From positions 369,347-433,346 of the forward strand of contig VXAZ01009468.1 of assembly GCA_013399875.1 (NCBI GenBank): a DNA stretch of 64,000 nucleotides, in the 5' to 3' direction. Under the pieces are notes generated by a model. That model was not told where the DNA came from and ran no database searches. It worked only from the letters and a program-made list of their open reading frames with translations. The position numbers and the translations under genes are program-made. This document shows, piece after piece, positions 27,902-39,187 of this stretch (its first letter is position 1; the number at the start of each line of letters is the position of its first letter). The stretch comes from Gymnorhina tibicen. Its lineage: Eukaryota > Chordata > Aves > Passeriformes > Artamidae.

Positions 27902-30900
27902 CTGCAGCAGACCCCGGTGTTCCTGTGATTTCCTGGAACCATGTTGCAGCAGCCAGTGATGGCTTTGAGAACTTAGTGCCAAGCACCATCTCTGGAGAGC
28001 AATGCCTTCAGTTTTGCCTGAGGGTTGCCTACCAAAACACAGGCCACAGGTTTGGGTCTGCTTAAATCTGTCAGCCATGACTTGGGTGGCCCGGCATAGG
28101 CAGACAGGGCTGTGTTTCTGCATCCCTTGCTCCTTGGGATTTTCCTGCTGAAAACCTCTCTCCCTTTAGTGTTTGTGGCAGATGCACCATGCCTGTGCTT
28201 TATAAAAATTCAAGGCAATAGTGTTTGCTTCTTCCTGTTTGAAATCACTTGGCATGTCCCAGTACTGAGAAGTACTGAATAATACTGCTGGTTAGGGAGC
28301 AGGCTCTTCCATGGGGCATAGAATGGCTCTACAGTCAGGGGTGGGATTAGACAGGAGCAGGAAGAAGAGGAGGATTGCCCAGGATGAAGGGCAGCAGGAG
28401 GCTTTTCTCAGTCATGTTGGGAAGAGGCAGCTGCCGTGTGCTGCTGACTCATGTAATGACCCTTGTGCAAATGCTGTTCCCTATCATTTAACACAAAAAT
28501 AAAACTGCTAAATTGAGACTGATTTGAAACATGCGTGGTTTGCTTTGGAAGACATTTAATAACAGCTATACTTTAACTGTAGGACTCTGATTGGAAAAGG
28601 AGGGACAAGTAAATAGTTTACATTAACTTAGCAATATTATTCTCTTATTATTGAACCTTCCTAAATTCTGCCCAAGTCTTGGCTCAAATCAAACAGCGTC
28701 AGATAATTTGTGAGAAGCAACAGGTGAAACTAAGTGGGAGTAGGACATGAAAAGAGTGTGTGATTACCTGAATAGAAACCAAAGTGTTCCCAGTACTCAC
28801 AGTAGTTAGTGAGATGCTTTGAAGGTTTTTTCACCTCTTAAATCCTTAGTGCTTTGAGGCAGCGATTTTGGCCTTCAAATGACTACAGCAACTTGCTGCC
28901 CTGACAGTGAAATAAATTTTGAAAGTGGTGTGAGTGCAATCTACTGGATTAACAGCCAGGCCATAAAGCAGACATCTTTCCAAAACAGAGAGATCTTATG
29001 ATTACTTAATCATGAAAAAGTAGCCTACAGGACCTGGGTGGTTCATGGTGGCTTGTTGCCTTTTATACTGGCAGGTGAGAAAATACAGAAGGGGCTGAGT
29101 GCAGGCAGTATCTGCAGTCACAGGGGACATACAGGTTGTATCTTTGGTCCCTGAGAGTCCATCTCAGCAAAATCTTTTGTGTTGCTCCACGCTGTCTTGC
29201 TTTCCTGCTGCTCACTGTATTGCTGCAGCTCTCTAAAATACTAGTGAGATGAGAAGGAGATCGCCCTCAGATGACCCTCCATAGCGTGGCTTGCTGGACT
29301 GAGAGTCTGGGCTGCAGTACAGTCCCAAATCCAAGTGTTTTGTTTTTATAGAAATGGTAATGGTGGCTCAGTATGAATGACAACTTGAATTGGTTATGTC
29401 AGTTCTAACTAATGACATTGAAGACCAATAAAGTGACTCTTAGATTGGTTTTGTATTATTAGTCTCGTTATTAATTATGGAGACATGACAGCAGCATTAG
29501 TGCTAGTATTAACCATCAAAATAAAATGGAACTGTGCTCATAAATCTCACTGATTAAGAGTACATGAAGGATTGCAGCCATTCTCCAAAGGAAAAGAGAG
29601 GAAATGGAGTGAGTCTGGAGTAGGAGTGAGATGGAGGTGGAAGAAAATCTAGGGAAGGATAGCAGTATGCTGAAGATTGTTCAAAGAAGAAGCCTGAGCA
29701 AAGTGGAGCAGGACTAGGGCTGAAGTCTGCAGCTGCCTGGGTGGACAAGGTTGGGTTTTCCTGCATGTTAGCAGGAATTATGGACCTCATTGCCCTCGAG
29801 CCTGGCTGCCTGCCTAGTGCTTCCCACTTCCCTTTGGGACTCTGCTGCCGGCTTGATATCTAATCTGGAAGCCACTGCAAAGGGTTTCTCCATTGTGTGA
29901 GGCTGGGCCAGCACCTTGTCTGTCTCCCAGGAAGCTTGTGGGAGCCTTAATGCCTGGGAAGAGCAGGCGGATCTCAAATGGTGGAGACCAATGCAAACTG
30001 GGACAAGCTCTTGCCAGGAGCAGGCTCTGATTTGGGGGCTGCCTGTGGACAGGAGGAAAGGGAAGTAGGCGCATCCATGCAGCCCTGGAGGGGAGGCAGG
30101 GAGATCCTTGCTCAGCAGAAGAGCTGCCTTTGTTCCTGTCAGTGGTAAACTGCTGAGAGGAGGCAGTGCAAATTACCTTCTGCCCTGGAGAAAGGTGGCA
30201 GGAGAAGAATTATGCCTCAGAGTGATGCATGGGAACAGCACAGTTTCCTGGAGTGGTGCAATTTGCACGAGGCTCCTTGTCTGGAAACACGACTCATTAA
30301 AATCTGGGCTCTAATGTGCTGAGAAGCATCCACCAGATCTTGCACTTGGGGTCTGCTCTGTGGCACTGCTGATGTGGCCATGTTTGGGTGCTAAGAGTTC
30401 AGTCCTTGAAGGGTTACCCAAGGCTGGCAGTGGCTGTGGCTGGTGGCCATGCTCTGCCCTGTGCTGGCCTTTGCAGGGCGTGGGCTGCATCTTGCTCAGC
30501 GGTGAGAGTGATGGCCCTATTTATAATGCCTTAAATGAAGTGCAGGATAATTTAATTTATACATCCATTAATACTATCTACTGCAGGGTTTGTACTTAAT
30601 TGTATCACTCTAAATGTAATTTTAGGTGTATTAACAGGCTCTTGGTCCTGCTGCCAGGCACAGCCATGTCCAATCCTGCACATGGTTGCTTGGAGATGGT
30701 CCTTTCCATTCCACTAACCCCACTGGCCTGGTCGGGTTCTTGGAAGGTTCTTCCAAGTTGGCAATCAGTGCCCAAAAATCATCATTCCTCCCTGAAATGG
30801 CCAGGAGACAATCATGATGGGTATTTCCTTGGCATCAGTGTGGGAGATAGGATGGTATTGACTCTCTCTTCAGGGAAGAGGCAAAGGAGAAACTTTGGGC

Positions 30901-31120
30901 CAGGAGCTACCTCAGCTCCCAAAGTTTTCCAAGGGAAGCTCTTCTTGCAGCCAAATAACTTTGTAGGTTGGGTAAGGGTTGACCTGACTACAATGAATTG
31001 ATAATCTGCTTCTGCTATTGGTTCTTCTGGTTATAAGTGGGTTAATAAACATCTGTCTTAGGTCATATCTCATGGTCTGGTTTAAATCTGAGAAGCCAGC
31101 AGTAAAGGTGTGTGTTTGTC
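27902..31120. other. gene-free stretch with one AT-rich patch
   Basis: No exon was supported. About 30510-30640 is a compact AT-rich block with TTTAATTTAT, ATTAAT, TTAATTG and TGTAATTTTA words inside otherwise GC-richer sequence. That pattern is common in developmental enhancers with homeodomain sites, but conservation cannot be judged from one sequence. Confidence 0.4.
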
Positions 31121-31242
31121 ACAGAATCATAGAATGGTTTGGGTTGGAAGGACCTGAGAGATCATCTAGTTCTGACCTCCCCTGCCAGGGGCAGGGATGC
31201 CACCTCTTATATTAGGTTGCTCAGGGCCTCACTCATCCTGTC
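31121..31242 (-). mobile_element. CR1: CR1 LINE, 3' end fragment (5'-truncated)
   Basis: The + strand reads ACAGAATCATAGAATGGTTT, then GGGTTGGAAGGACCTGAGAG, ATCATCTAGTTCTGACCTCC, CCTGCCAGGGGCAGGGATGC and AGGTTGCTCAGGGCCTCA. This is the reverse complement of an avian CR1 3' end, including the terminal ATTCTATGATTCT-type repeat. The element is on the - strand with its 3' end at about 31121. It is better preserved than the copy at 10794 and so probably younger. Both copies are antisense to the proposed + strand gene. Confidence 0.95.
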
Positions 31243-32239
31243 ACCCATCTGACTCCCAGGCAGTCGTTCCCAAGCACACAGGGTTGTTTTCCACTTAGAC
31301 TCCTGACTCTCAAAACTGTCATTTACAAACAAAATGAGTCTTTCAAGGGGAACGCTCTTCTTACTGCTCATCCATGCCCTGGTTTGCAGTGCTAGGACAG
31401 CAGCAGTGGAAGGGACTCTGAACTCTGTCTTTGGAGATTGCCGTGGACAGGAGATCGTGTCAGAGCTTCCCACATAGGGTTCTTGCATTCTTCTCAGTGG
31501 TTTGGCAGTGTCTGAGAGCAGCTATGGCCCTGGGTGGACACTATAAGCTGCATGTTGTTGTCCATTAAAATCTGTGTAAAAATACCAGAGGGTAGTGTAG
31601 AAACATTCAAAGGCTCTAAATTATTTGGAAAGGTTAGAGAGTCTAAGCTTTTGGAACAGGAGGAGAAGCTATTTGCAGGGATGTATTCAGTGGTTCTGCT
31701 AAAAATGTCTTGACTAGCTACTTCACCTAGCATTGCCTCAGTGTCTGCAGGAAACTGGAAAAATTATTTGCCTTTTTCCAAAGATGCTGGTGAGAAAATA
31801 AGTGCTGAAAGCTGAGCAATTGTGTGAGCACAGGAAAGTCAAGGTTCTTTCCTACGAGCTTGCACAGTTATTTAGCATTTCTCATAGATGCAGATATTAT
31901 TTGCTGTCTGCGTTAGCTATTTCTAGTCTTTGAAAAGAAGCCAGAATTCTTTAAGAGTCACTGCTTTTTCTGAGCTGATGCTGGCTCTTTTGCCTGAGGA
32001 GTATTTGAAATCTGCCAGAATGCATGTATTGTCAAAAACAGAAATTGAAAACCCTATACAGGATCTGCTGCCCCTGTGAGTTACGAGCTTTCCCAAGTCA
32101 TCAGGGAGAAGAAATGCCTGCTCTTGTTGTCTGCAAGAGCTGTGGATGGACAGAGGCAAAAGAAATCCCTCTCCCTCCTCCCCCCTCTCCCATCACCACC
32201 CAAAACTCTCTCTTTGGGTGGAAAGAAGCATTTGAAACG

Positions 32240-32257
32240 CACACACATACACACACA
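32240..32257. repeat. short (CA)n microsatellite
   Basis: The sequence is CACACACATACACACACA, a CA dinucleotide run with one interruption. It lies about 115 bases upstream of the exon A start codon, within its probable promoter or preceding intron. Confidence 0.85.
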
Positions 32258-32372
32258 AATGCTTTCCCAGTGACCTGCCTGCTTCTAGCTGTCCCTCCTT
32301 CCTTGGGAGCTGGAGCTGCTGAGACACCGGAGTTGGAGCGATCCCATCCCCTCTCTGCAGCCCTGAGACCGA

Positions 32373-32523
32373 ATGAATAAAGTGAACAAGGTTTTGAAGA
32401 TCCTTAAGAAGTCGTCGAGGAGAAGGAAGAGATGGAGAGAGGAGCTGAGGGTGGAGGAGGAAGGGGAGAGCCAGGAACTCTGTGACCCAGGTGGTTTGTG
32501 CCACCTGCATCTCTGTACCACTG
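32373..32523 (+). CDS. candidate alternative 5' coding exon A
   Basis: An ATG at 32373 opens a frame beginning MNKVNKVLKILKKSSRRRKR, with ten Lys/Arg in the first 20 residues spaced among Val, Ile and Leu. This resembles a basic amphipathic helix. An acidic stretch (EEEGESQE) follows. Two donors fit: CAG|GT after 32490 and the stronger ACTG|GTAAGG after 32523. They are 33 bases apart and both leave phase 1, as do exons B and C. A strong pyrimidine-rich acceptor (CCATCCCCTCTCTGCAG) ends at 32360, so this may be an internal exon carrying the start rather than a true first exon. The Kozak context is weak (C at -3). AATAAA occurs by chance at 32376. The region has a few CpGs. The parent gene is not recognised. 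Confidence 0.45.
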
Positions 32524-33484
32524 GTAAGGAAACAGGAATGTTCCTGCTCACCTTGGGACAATGTGCCTGTTTGATATCCATTGCATATGTGTGACAGGAG
32601 AGCTTCCTATAGCCAGCCACTGCTGTTGTGCTTTTTGTGAAAAATATTGCTGGGAGAAGTGGTAAAGGCAGGAAGCTGAAACTCCTGGGTTTCCTTTTAT
32701 AAACCTTCCCTTGCTTGCGTGGGTGGCATTTTGCACATTTGTGAAGTGAGGAGAGAAGGGAATCTTCTTTCTGGAAGAATGGTGCTCCTGAAAGCGTAGG
32801 GAGAATGTGTAGCTCATTGAGAATTTTGTTCGATATATGTGGTTGTATTTTGAGACACTTAAGCCTGAATGTTTATTCTGTGTATTTGTGCAACAGAAAA
32901 GCAAAGTGAAATGGATGAATTTAGGTTGCTGTTTTTCTGAGGGATGTTTTTGTCCACCAAAGTTGGTCTGGACCCATGTCCACTGTATCCATCCTTACCT
33001 TCGAAGCAAACGATGCTGTGGCTGTAATATCATTGAAAATGATTCTGTATTTAGTCTGTCTATAAAACAGCAAAACAAAAGATGCCAGGAACATGAAAAA
33101 GGGTCATTTAGGGCATTCACTGACATGTCCCCAGCACGTTTGAACTTTCTGCTGGGGGCTGTGACCCAGCAGAGGAAAATGTGTAGGTCTGTGCACTTAG
33201 CCATCAGGCTCAGCTTCCTTCCTTCTGCATTGCCAGTGTCCAAGGGATGTGAAGCACTTATGAAACCACACTTAGGACGAAGCCACGCTCGGGTCTAATG
33301 TAGGTCAATGCTCTTCTTGCCGTCACATTTGGTAGTTTGTTTGCAATAGTATTGTTGTAGCTTTTGTACATTTTAGAGGCTCACTCTTTTTCTTTCTCAC
33401 ACACCTAATTCTGTCGAGCTGCATTTCTGACCCTGTCCTGGAGCATCCAATGGGCCCATTCTTGCAGGGCCTTGGGTGGCTTCA

Positions 33485-33560
33485 TTTACAGCTGGAGACC
33501 TGGGGCACAGAGATGTTACTGGACTTGCCCAGGGTTACACAGACTGGGGCAGGGGTGGGC
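33485..33560 (+). mobile_element. MIR: MIR-like SINE fragment
   Basis: The + strand reads TTTACAGCTGGAGACCTGGG, then GCACAGAGATGTTACTGGAC, TTGCCCAGGGTTACACAGAC and a decayed GGGGCAGGGGTGGGC. This lines up along its whole length with the conserved MIR segment containing ACAGATGAGGAAACTGAGGC, ACAGAGAGGTTAAG, CTTGCCCAAGGTCACACAG and GTGGCAGAGC. MIR is an ancient tRNA-derived SINE of amniotes, rare but present in birds. Only this central-to-3' part is recognisable. Confidence 0.7.
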
Positions 33561-36500
33561 ATTGGCCTCTGAGCTTGAGGCCTGAGAAAGTGCCATGATG
33601 AGCAGCTCTGGTGACTGTCCTGCTCTTGGCTTCAGCTTCCAGTTGTCCAGACTTTCACCTCTCTTACCTGCCTAGGTAGTTCAAGAGTTTGAGATGTTTT
33701 TATGCCACCATTTTTTTCCAGTGAAATATACTCAAATACTTTTCCTTAAAGTTTTCATTGTATTTCTTACCTTATCTTTAGTAAGGAACTGATCGACAGA
33801 TAAGAAAGGAAATTAAAACCTGTAAATATTTAGGTATCAGAACATGAGGAGGCAGTGGAAAACATTAACCAGTTTTGACAGTTTGACAGTTACTTCTGCC
33901 ATTAACCCTGTGTGTATTTTACTTTATCTTTTTAATAGGAAGTTGTCACTGAGAAGGTTCACCCCTAGTCCTGAGCTTCTCAGCCTGGGAATGTCGTCCC
34001 ATCGTGGCTGAGTTTTACATTCAGTCCACCTCCTTCTAACCATCTCATCTAGTGAACTCTAAGGTGTTGACCTGAGAGATGGAATGCTTTGGTTATTTTT
34101 TATTTATTTGGTTTTCTTTTGATAAAAAGAATGATACAGATCTTTTGAACCTGTAGTTAATGCCGAACTGTGTGGGCAGTAGTAGTTAGATAGCCCGAGT
34201 CCATCTCAGCTGGGTGTACACAGTGGATGTCTCCCTCTAAGCCATGGATTCAGGCTGCTTAGCAGGGAAAGGAGAAGAACTGGTGCTTCTTGACCCAAAA
34301 CATCCCAAACTTGTGTGATGAATTCTCTGGAGAGTCTGTTCCTCTCTGTTGATTGTAAGGGAAGTAAAACTGAAGGCTAAGATGTCCCTTGTGGGCTGAC
34401 TTGTATATGGCTTGTAGGGGTTTTGGGACATGAATGTGTGACTGTCTAAGAATTTTTTGGCTTTAGTGCCTGGATATGCTTTAGGTGAAGGGCCTCCTCT
34501 TTCACAGAGTCTGCTACTCTGCAACAGTTTGTTAGCCTGAGGCTTTTGAAAAGCTGAACTGATGGCTTTTTTTTTCATAAATGCAAGATGGGTAGCGGGT
34601 TAATGCACTTCTGCCATCCGGGCAACAGTGATAGAGATGGATTGACAGAAAAAAAAAAGAAAAGCATCAGTTAAGGCAAATGGGGAGAAAAATAGCACAT
34701 TCCTGCAGTTGGGTTCTGTGCCGGCAGTTATTCCGGCCAGTTATATCTCCACAATAAAATGTAAATGAATGCAATCATTTATTTTGGAGCCTGGAGGCCT
34801 AGTGGTATGAAAAGATAAGCGAGCATTTTCCATTGTTTATTTGGTGGGGGTGGCTCTTCTGTGTCTGCTACTGTCTCTCTGATACCTTGGCAGCATCTAA
34901 ATGTTGCCTTTATTATTAAAAACACATATATGGGAGTCTAATATCTGAAACGGATTAGTGTGGTGTTTACAGAAGCGTCAGCCAGCCCCCACTCCCTGCA
35001 GGCTCTCAGCGTTCGTGTTCCTTCTGCAGGAGCAGTGCACAGGGAGTGGGAATGCCAGCAGCTGGCTGAGGACTGGGGAAAAGCAGAGACACAAGGCAGG
35101 GAGTGATGGGTCTGTAACGTGTGTGATTGTCGCTGGTCAGAGGGACCAGCAGGAGAGACTGGGAATCTCCAGTGAGCTGGTTCTCTGGAGGCTGAGGAGG
35201 GGGAACAAAGGGAGGGTGGAGAACAATAGGACACGACAGTGGCATTGGGATAATCACTGATCCTATTTAGGCATATTTAATTGGCCTGTCAGTTTTTCAC
35301 ATCTCATGCATTTTCATAAGGATTCTTCTTTGCCTCTTGTTTTATCTTCTTGTAACTCCTTGGATTTCCCTGCGGACAGTCTCTCTGGATTTCTTTGTTT
35401 TGTGTCCCCCCCTTTCCCATTGCAAAGCAGCACTGAGTTGCCTGGCTTTGTGGTGTCGAAGCAGAAAGACAGATTCAGCAAAGGAGCCGTTTGGGAAAAT
35501 CTCATGTTATTCTCAACAAAGACAGAAATTTGGTATGGGAGGGGGGATTGTCACTGGCCTAAACACATGTGCCATCTATCACAGCTCTTTTTGCACCGGT
35601 CTAGGGCTCTGGATATAAACCTACATCCCAATCATGTGTAATGTTATGGGGAATTAATTTTTTCCCCCCTCTGGTCCCTCTGAAAGCTAAGATACATTTA
35701 TCTTATGATTTGTTACCCAGTATTGGCTACCTTAAAAATACAGAGCTGCTGCACTTCTGGGTTATGTAAATTCATTCAAAGGGATGTTGCTCAGCCTTTC
35801 AGATCATCTCTGTTAAACTCCTACCCTTTCATTTCTAAGTGATGCCAGACCTAGTTACTTCATCCTCCCACAAGAAATCCCCCAGGCACATGATTAAAAC
35901 CAAGCCATCCTTGTAAAGTCACTGGCCGAGCTTGCCAGAATTCTAGTGCATTTCTTGTGGCTTTGAAGTTCACAAGTACTGGGGCTTGGAGGGACATGAA
36001 GACCCACAGATGGGCAGCCCTGGCAGGCAGAGGAGATCAGAAGCTGCAGTGATCTCTGATGGGCTGCTCTCAGAGCTGGTCTTGTCCTACCTGATCCCTG
36101 GGGTGAAGACAAACATCTTCAGGCCTATCAGAGTGGTTCCCCTTCAGAAGGGGGCTGCACCAGTAAGACAGTCCAAAACTGCATTACCAGGCTGTCCAAA
36201 GGATTTGAGTGCTTTAGGAGATCATGGGCAAAGCTCATGAGAAGGGTATCCCAGACCCTCAGCAGGGGAGGAGACGGGAAGAGCTGCAGGTGTTGGTGGA
36301 GGCCAGGGATGGGCATCTCCTACTTTGGAAGAGGCCCCTGTACCTCATGTCTGCAGAAGCGCAGCTGCCATAAAACCCTCTGTGTCCCATCAGCGGGGTG
36401 GTTTTCACAAGGCTTTTATGTGTTTTGTGATGACAGCTCGGTTTGTGGCAATTTATTGTCCTGCAGGGTTGTCTTCTCTGTTTGTATCTTATGGGTCTCA

Positions 36501-38831
36501 TTGTACAGCAGTAAATCATTGCAAAGCTGATAGTTTAGTTTCCAGCCATAAATTCAAATGCTGGATAAAGAGATTTGTTTATTCCGATGCCTCTGTTCTT
36601 CCAATGTGGCTGTTCATAGAGCTCTGTATGCCCCTAGGTGTGAGGATGATGTTTGGTAAAAGTAATCGTGACTTAAATAGTGTGAGGAACCTCTAAATAA
36701 ATTTTTATATGGGATTGCAAGAGGTGAAGTGATTGGGACAAGACTCTACATCAGAGAAGGTGGAGAAACAGGAAAGGGAAAGAGATCCTTTTGGCAGAGC
36801 ATTGGCACAAGGCTGGGTCTATGTGTGCTGCACTATCTGGTCAAGGTCGTGGTCTGGGGATGGTGCTGGAGCACTGCAAGCAGCAGTCAAGCAGCTGAGG
36901 TTGAACCTCTGAAGGTCCTGGGACAGCACTGAGACCTGGCACCAGGTGTTCTGCTAGTGAGGGCAGTATTGTTGCTGGTAGAAAGGAGAAAACCTAGAGT
37001 GGGAATTGATGTGTGGCTCTTAAGAAGTCAGGGTTAATAGCATCGAGGCTGGGATATTTGTAGATAAAGGCAAAGGATCCCAAGAAAGCCACGGGCTGGA
37101 GACCCTAATAATCCTCTCTCCGCCTGTGCCCTGAAGTGGTGAGCGAACTGTAAATGAAGCAGTTATTAGCAGCTCTGCTCATATCACAAGATATAAACTG
37201 GTCTATTCAGCAAGAAAGAGTTGCCCTTTTTTAACCTTTCAAAGTGATTTCCCGTGTGGGGACGAGCAGAAGGAGAAAGCTGCGCTTCCTGACTGGAGTC
37301 GGGTGCCCTTTCAAAGCCCCAACAGCTCCGATCTCCCTCTTTGCTAAGGGCATTGTGGAGCTGCATTATTTACAGCTCCTCCTGGGCACCCCACTTGCAC
37401 GTCCTGCAGTGCCCATGGAAAGGAGATTGCTGGCATTCACTGGAGATTCAGAGGTGACTAAAAGCTCGCGAATGGTTATGGTCTCTCTTAACTTCCAGCA
37501 AAGACAATTGTACAGAGAAAGCTTTTGATCAAACAGATTCAGTCCATTGTAACCAAACACAAATTTTGCTGAGAAAATAGTATCTTTCAACATTTTCCAC
37601 AATTAAACCCTTCTACATTTGGACTGTTTGGTGCTAGAAATTAATTAGTTGATAATATTCTCTTTAGAATGAAGACAAATGTTTTTATGTCTTTGCTGAA
37701 GGCTAATATTTGCAATATGAAAGAGAAAAGTAGATGAGTTCCTTAAATCCCTTTAATCTTGTTCTGATAAATATACTTTCTTACTGTTAAGCGTTCTTTG
37801 AATTTGTGTGCCTCTTTCTCACATTTCACATAATGCCAAACACTAGAGAGTGGGAAAATAAGAGCTGCAGGTTTCAGCTTTCAGAGGACTGGAGTGATCA
37901 GTCAACCCAGTCCTTCCATCTTGGGATCAACTGTAATAAACACCAAGGAAATGAGTGAAAATGTCCAGTGAGACAGACCTTTTTCTTCTTCAAGAGCAAG
38001 TACGTGAATGCTCAAATGATTAGAGGTGCCATCCACATCTTGTTTGCTTATAAAGTAGTTGCAGAAGCTGTGTAGTTCAGTCCTTTTTGCAGCCAGATCT
38101 TGAATTTGACTGCGGATGAGACAAGCATAGGTGAACCTGGAGGCCAGCAGCTGGATTTTCTAGGGAAGCAGAGACACATACTGAATTAGATTCTCAAAAT
38201 ACTCTGCAGCACTTGCTTTGGCAGGTTTTCTGCAGTTGAAAAATAAAAATAAATAAGCAAAGCCAGGCAGCATCCTTCCTCTGACCCATCTGAAGCCCCA
38301 CCCATAGGATGCATCAACGCTGACTTTGGAGCAAAGCATTTTCACCTCATTCACCTGAGGATGGGACCAACTGATTAATAAGGAAATGGAAATAGAGAGT
38401 GAGAGATTCAGGCTCCGTGATTATAAAATGCAGCTTTGACATTGTTTTTAGACATCAATATAAAATATAAGGTATAGACTGAATCACAGCCTTTGTGAAG
38501 GGCTGTGTTTGGCATTGATGATTAGAGAAATCAGTTTGGCAATTCTGGAATGAGGGAAATGTAGGCTACTGGGGTAGGAAAATACTTCAGAAATGGGCAT
38601 AATAAATTAAGTCCGAAGATAGTAGATGTGGGAAATGGAGTTCTTAAAGTCTCCCTTGGATGACAAAAATAAATATCTCACTTAGTAGGAAGTATGAAAT
38701 TGCTGGTAAGTGCTTTTCAAAATATCAGCTGTTGGCCAGATTCAATCAATTATTAATTATGCCATCATGGTGATAATTGTTACAATTTAGACACTTCCCA
38801 AACAAATCTCTAGTTAATTAAAGGTACAGTC
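33561..38831. other. non-coding stretch with two possible regulatory blocks
   Basis: No exon was supported. A frame at 37415-37453 ends at a usable donor (GAG|GTGACT) but in phase 0, unlike exons A-C, and was not called. Two blocks differ from their surroundings. About 34720-34930 has AATAAAATGTAAATGAATGC, GATAAG and TTTATTATTAAA words. About 36380-36700 has GGCAATTTATTGTCC, TAAATCATTGC and CATAAATTC words. Both look like vertebrate enhancer sequence, which is inference from texture only. Confidence 0.35.
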
Positions 38832-38837
38832 AGTTCT
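38832..38837. repeat. target-site duplication, left copy
   Basis: AGTTCT directly precedes the LTR terminal TG and is repeated exactly after the terminal CA at 39182-39187. A 6-base duplication is typical of class II (ERVK/alpha- and betaretrovirus-like) integrations. Confidence 0.9.
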
Positions 38838-38907
38838 TGTCGCTGTGGACATGGGCACGACACACACACACCCACACCCCAACAGCTCCAAGCAAAAAGA
38901 AGTTATC

Positions 38908-38913
38908 TTTATT
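38908..38913 (-). terminator. LTR polyadenylation signal
   Basis: TTTATT on the + strand is AATAAA on the LTR strand. It lies 13 bases after the TATA box and about 70 bases before the end of the LTR, consistent with a short R region and a U5 of a few tens of bases. Confidence 0.65.
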
Positions 38914-38926
38914 ACTACACAGCTAC

Positions 38927-38933
38927 TTTTATA
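38927..38933 (-). promoter_or_regulatory. LTR TATA box
   Basis: TTTTATA on the + strand is TATAAAA on the LTR strand, placed in the last third of the LTR as expected for the U3/R boundary. Initiation about 25-30 bases downstream would fall next to or past the AATAAA, so the real start may be elsewhere or the hexamer may lie in U3. Confidence 0.6.
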
Positions 38934-39181
38934 CAATTTCTTATCATTCGCATTACATGTTCATTGGCTATTAGCTTTACTACAGTGCAATATTATTGGT
39001 TGCCTATAACTAGCACACATTCTTGCTACTGCAGCCAGTATCCTCCCTTCTGGCAGGTGCTACATCTTCTTTCCCTTGTTTTGCTCCTTGCTTCTGTTAA
39101 TGTTGCTGTTCTCAGGGGTACAAACTGATTGTGTCAAGGCTGAAGCCTGTGAGACTTTCAGACCAGCTGTCGGTTCCCACA

Positions 39182-39187
39182 AGTTCT
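39182..39187. repeat. target-site duplication, right copy
   Basis: AGTTCT is identical to the copy at 38832-38837 and follows the terminal CCCACA of the LTR. Confidence 0.9.

Larger units (their letters stand above)
38838..39181 (-). mobile_element. solo LTR of a class II-like endogenous retrovirus
   Basis: This 344-base element starts TGTCGCTGTGG and ends CGGTTCCCACA on the + strand, so read on its own - strand it is TGTGGGAACCG...AGCGACA, with the canonical TG...CA ends. It is flanked by an exact 6-base duplication. On the - strand it has a TATA box and a polyadenylation hexamer in the expected order. A CA-rich tract lies at about 38858-38880. There is no gag, pol or env sequence on either side, so it is a solo LTR left by recombination between the two LTRs of a provirus. 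It lies between candidate exons A and B, antisense to them. Intact duplications suggest moderate or young age. The subfamily cannot be named without a repeat library. Confidence 0.9.

Noticed and set aside
32837..33298. 153-codon + strand frame downstream of exon A
   Set aside because: No domain, no good acceptor at its start, and Cys/Phe/Leu-rich composition typical of translated non-coding DNA.
37415..37453. ATG frame to donor GAG|GTGACT as another first exon
   Set aside because: It leaves phase 0, incompatible with the phase-1 set, and there is no CpG enrichment right at the site.
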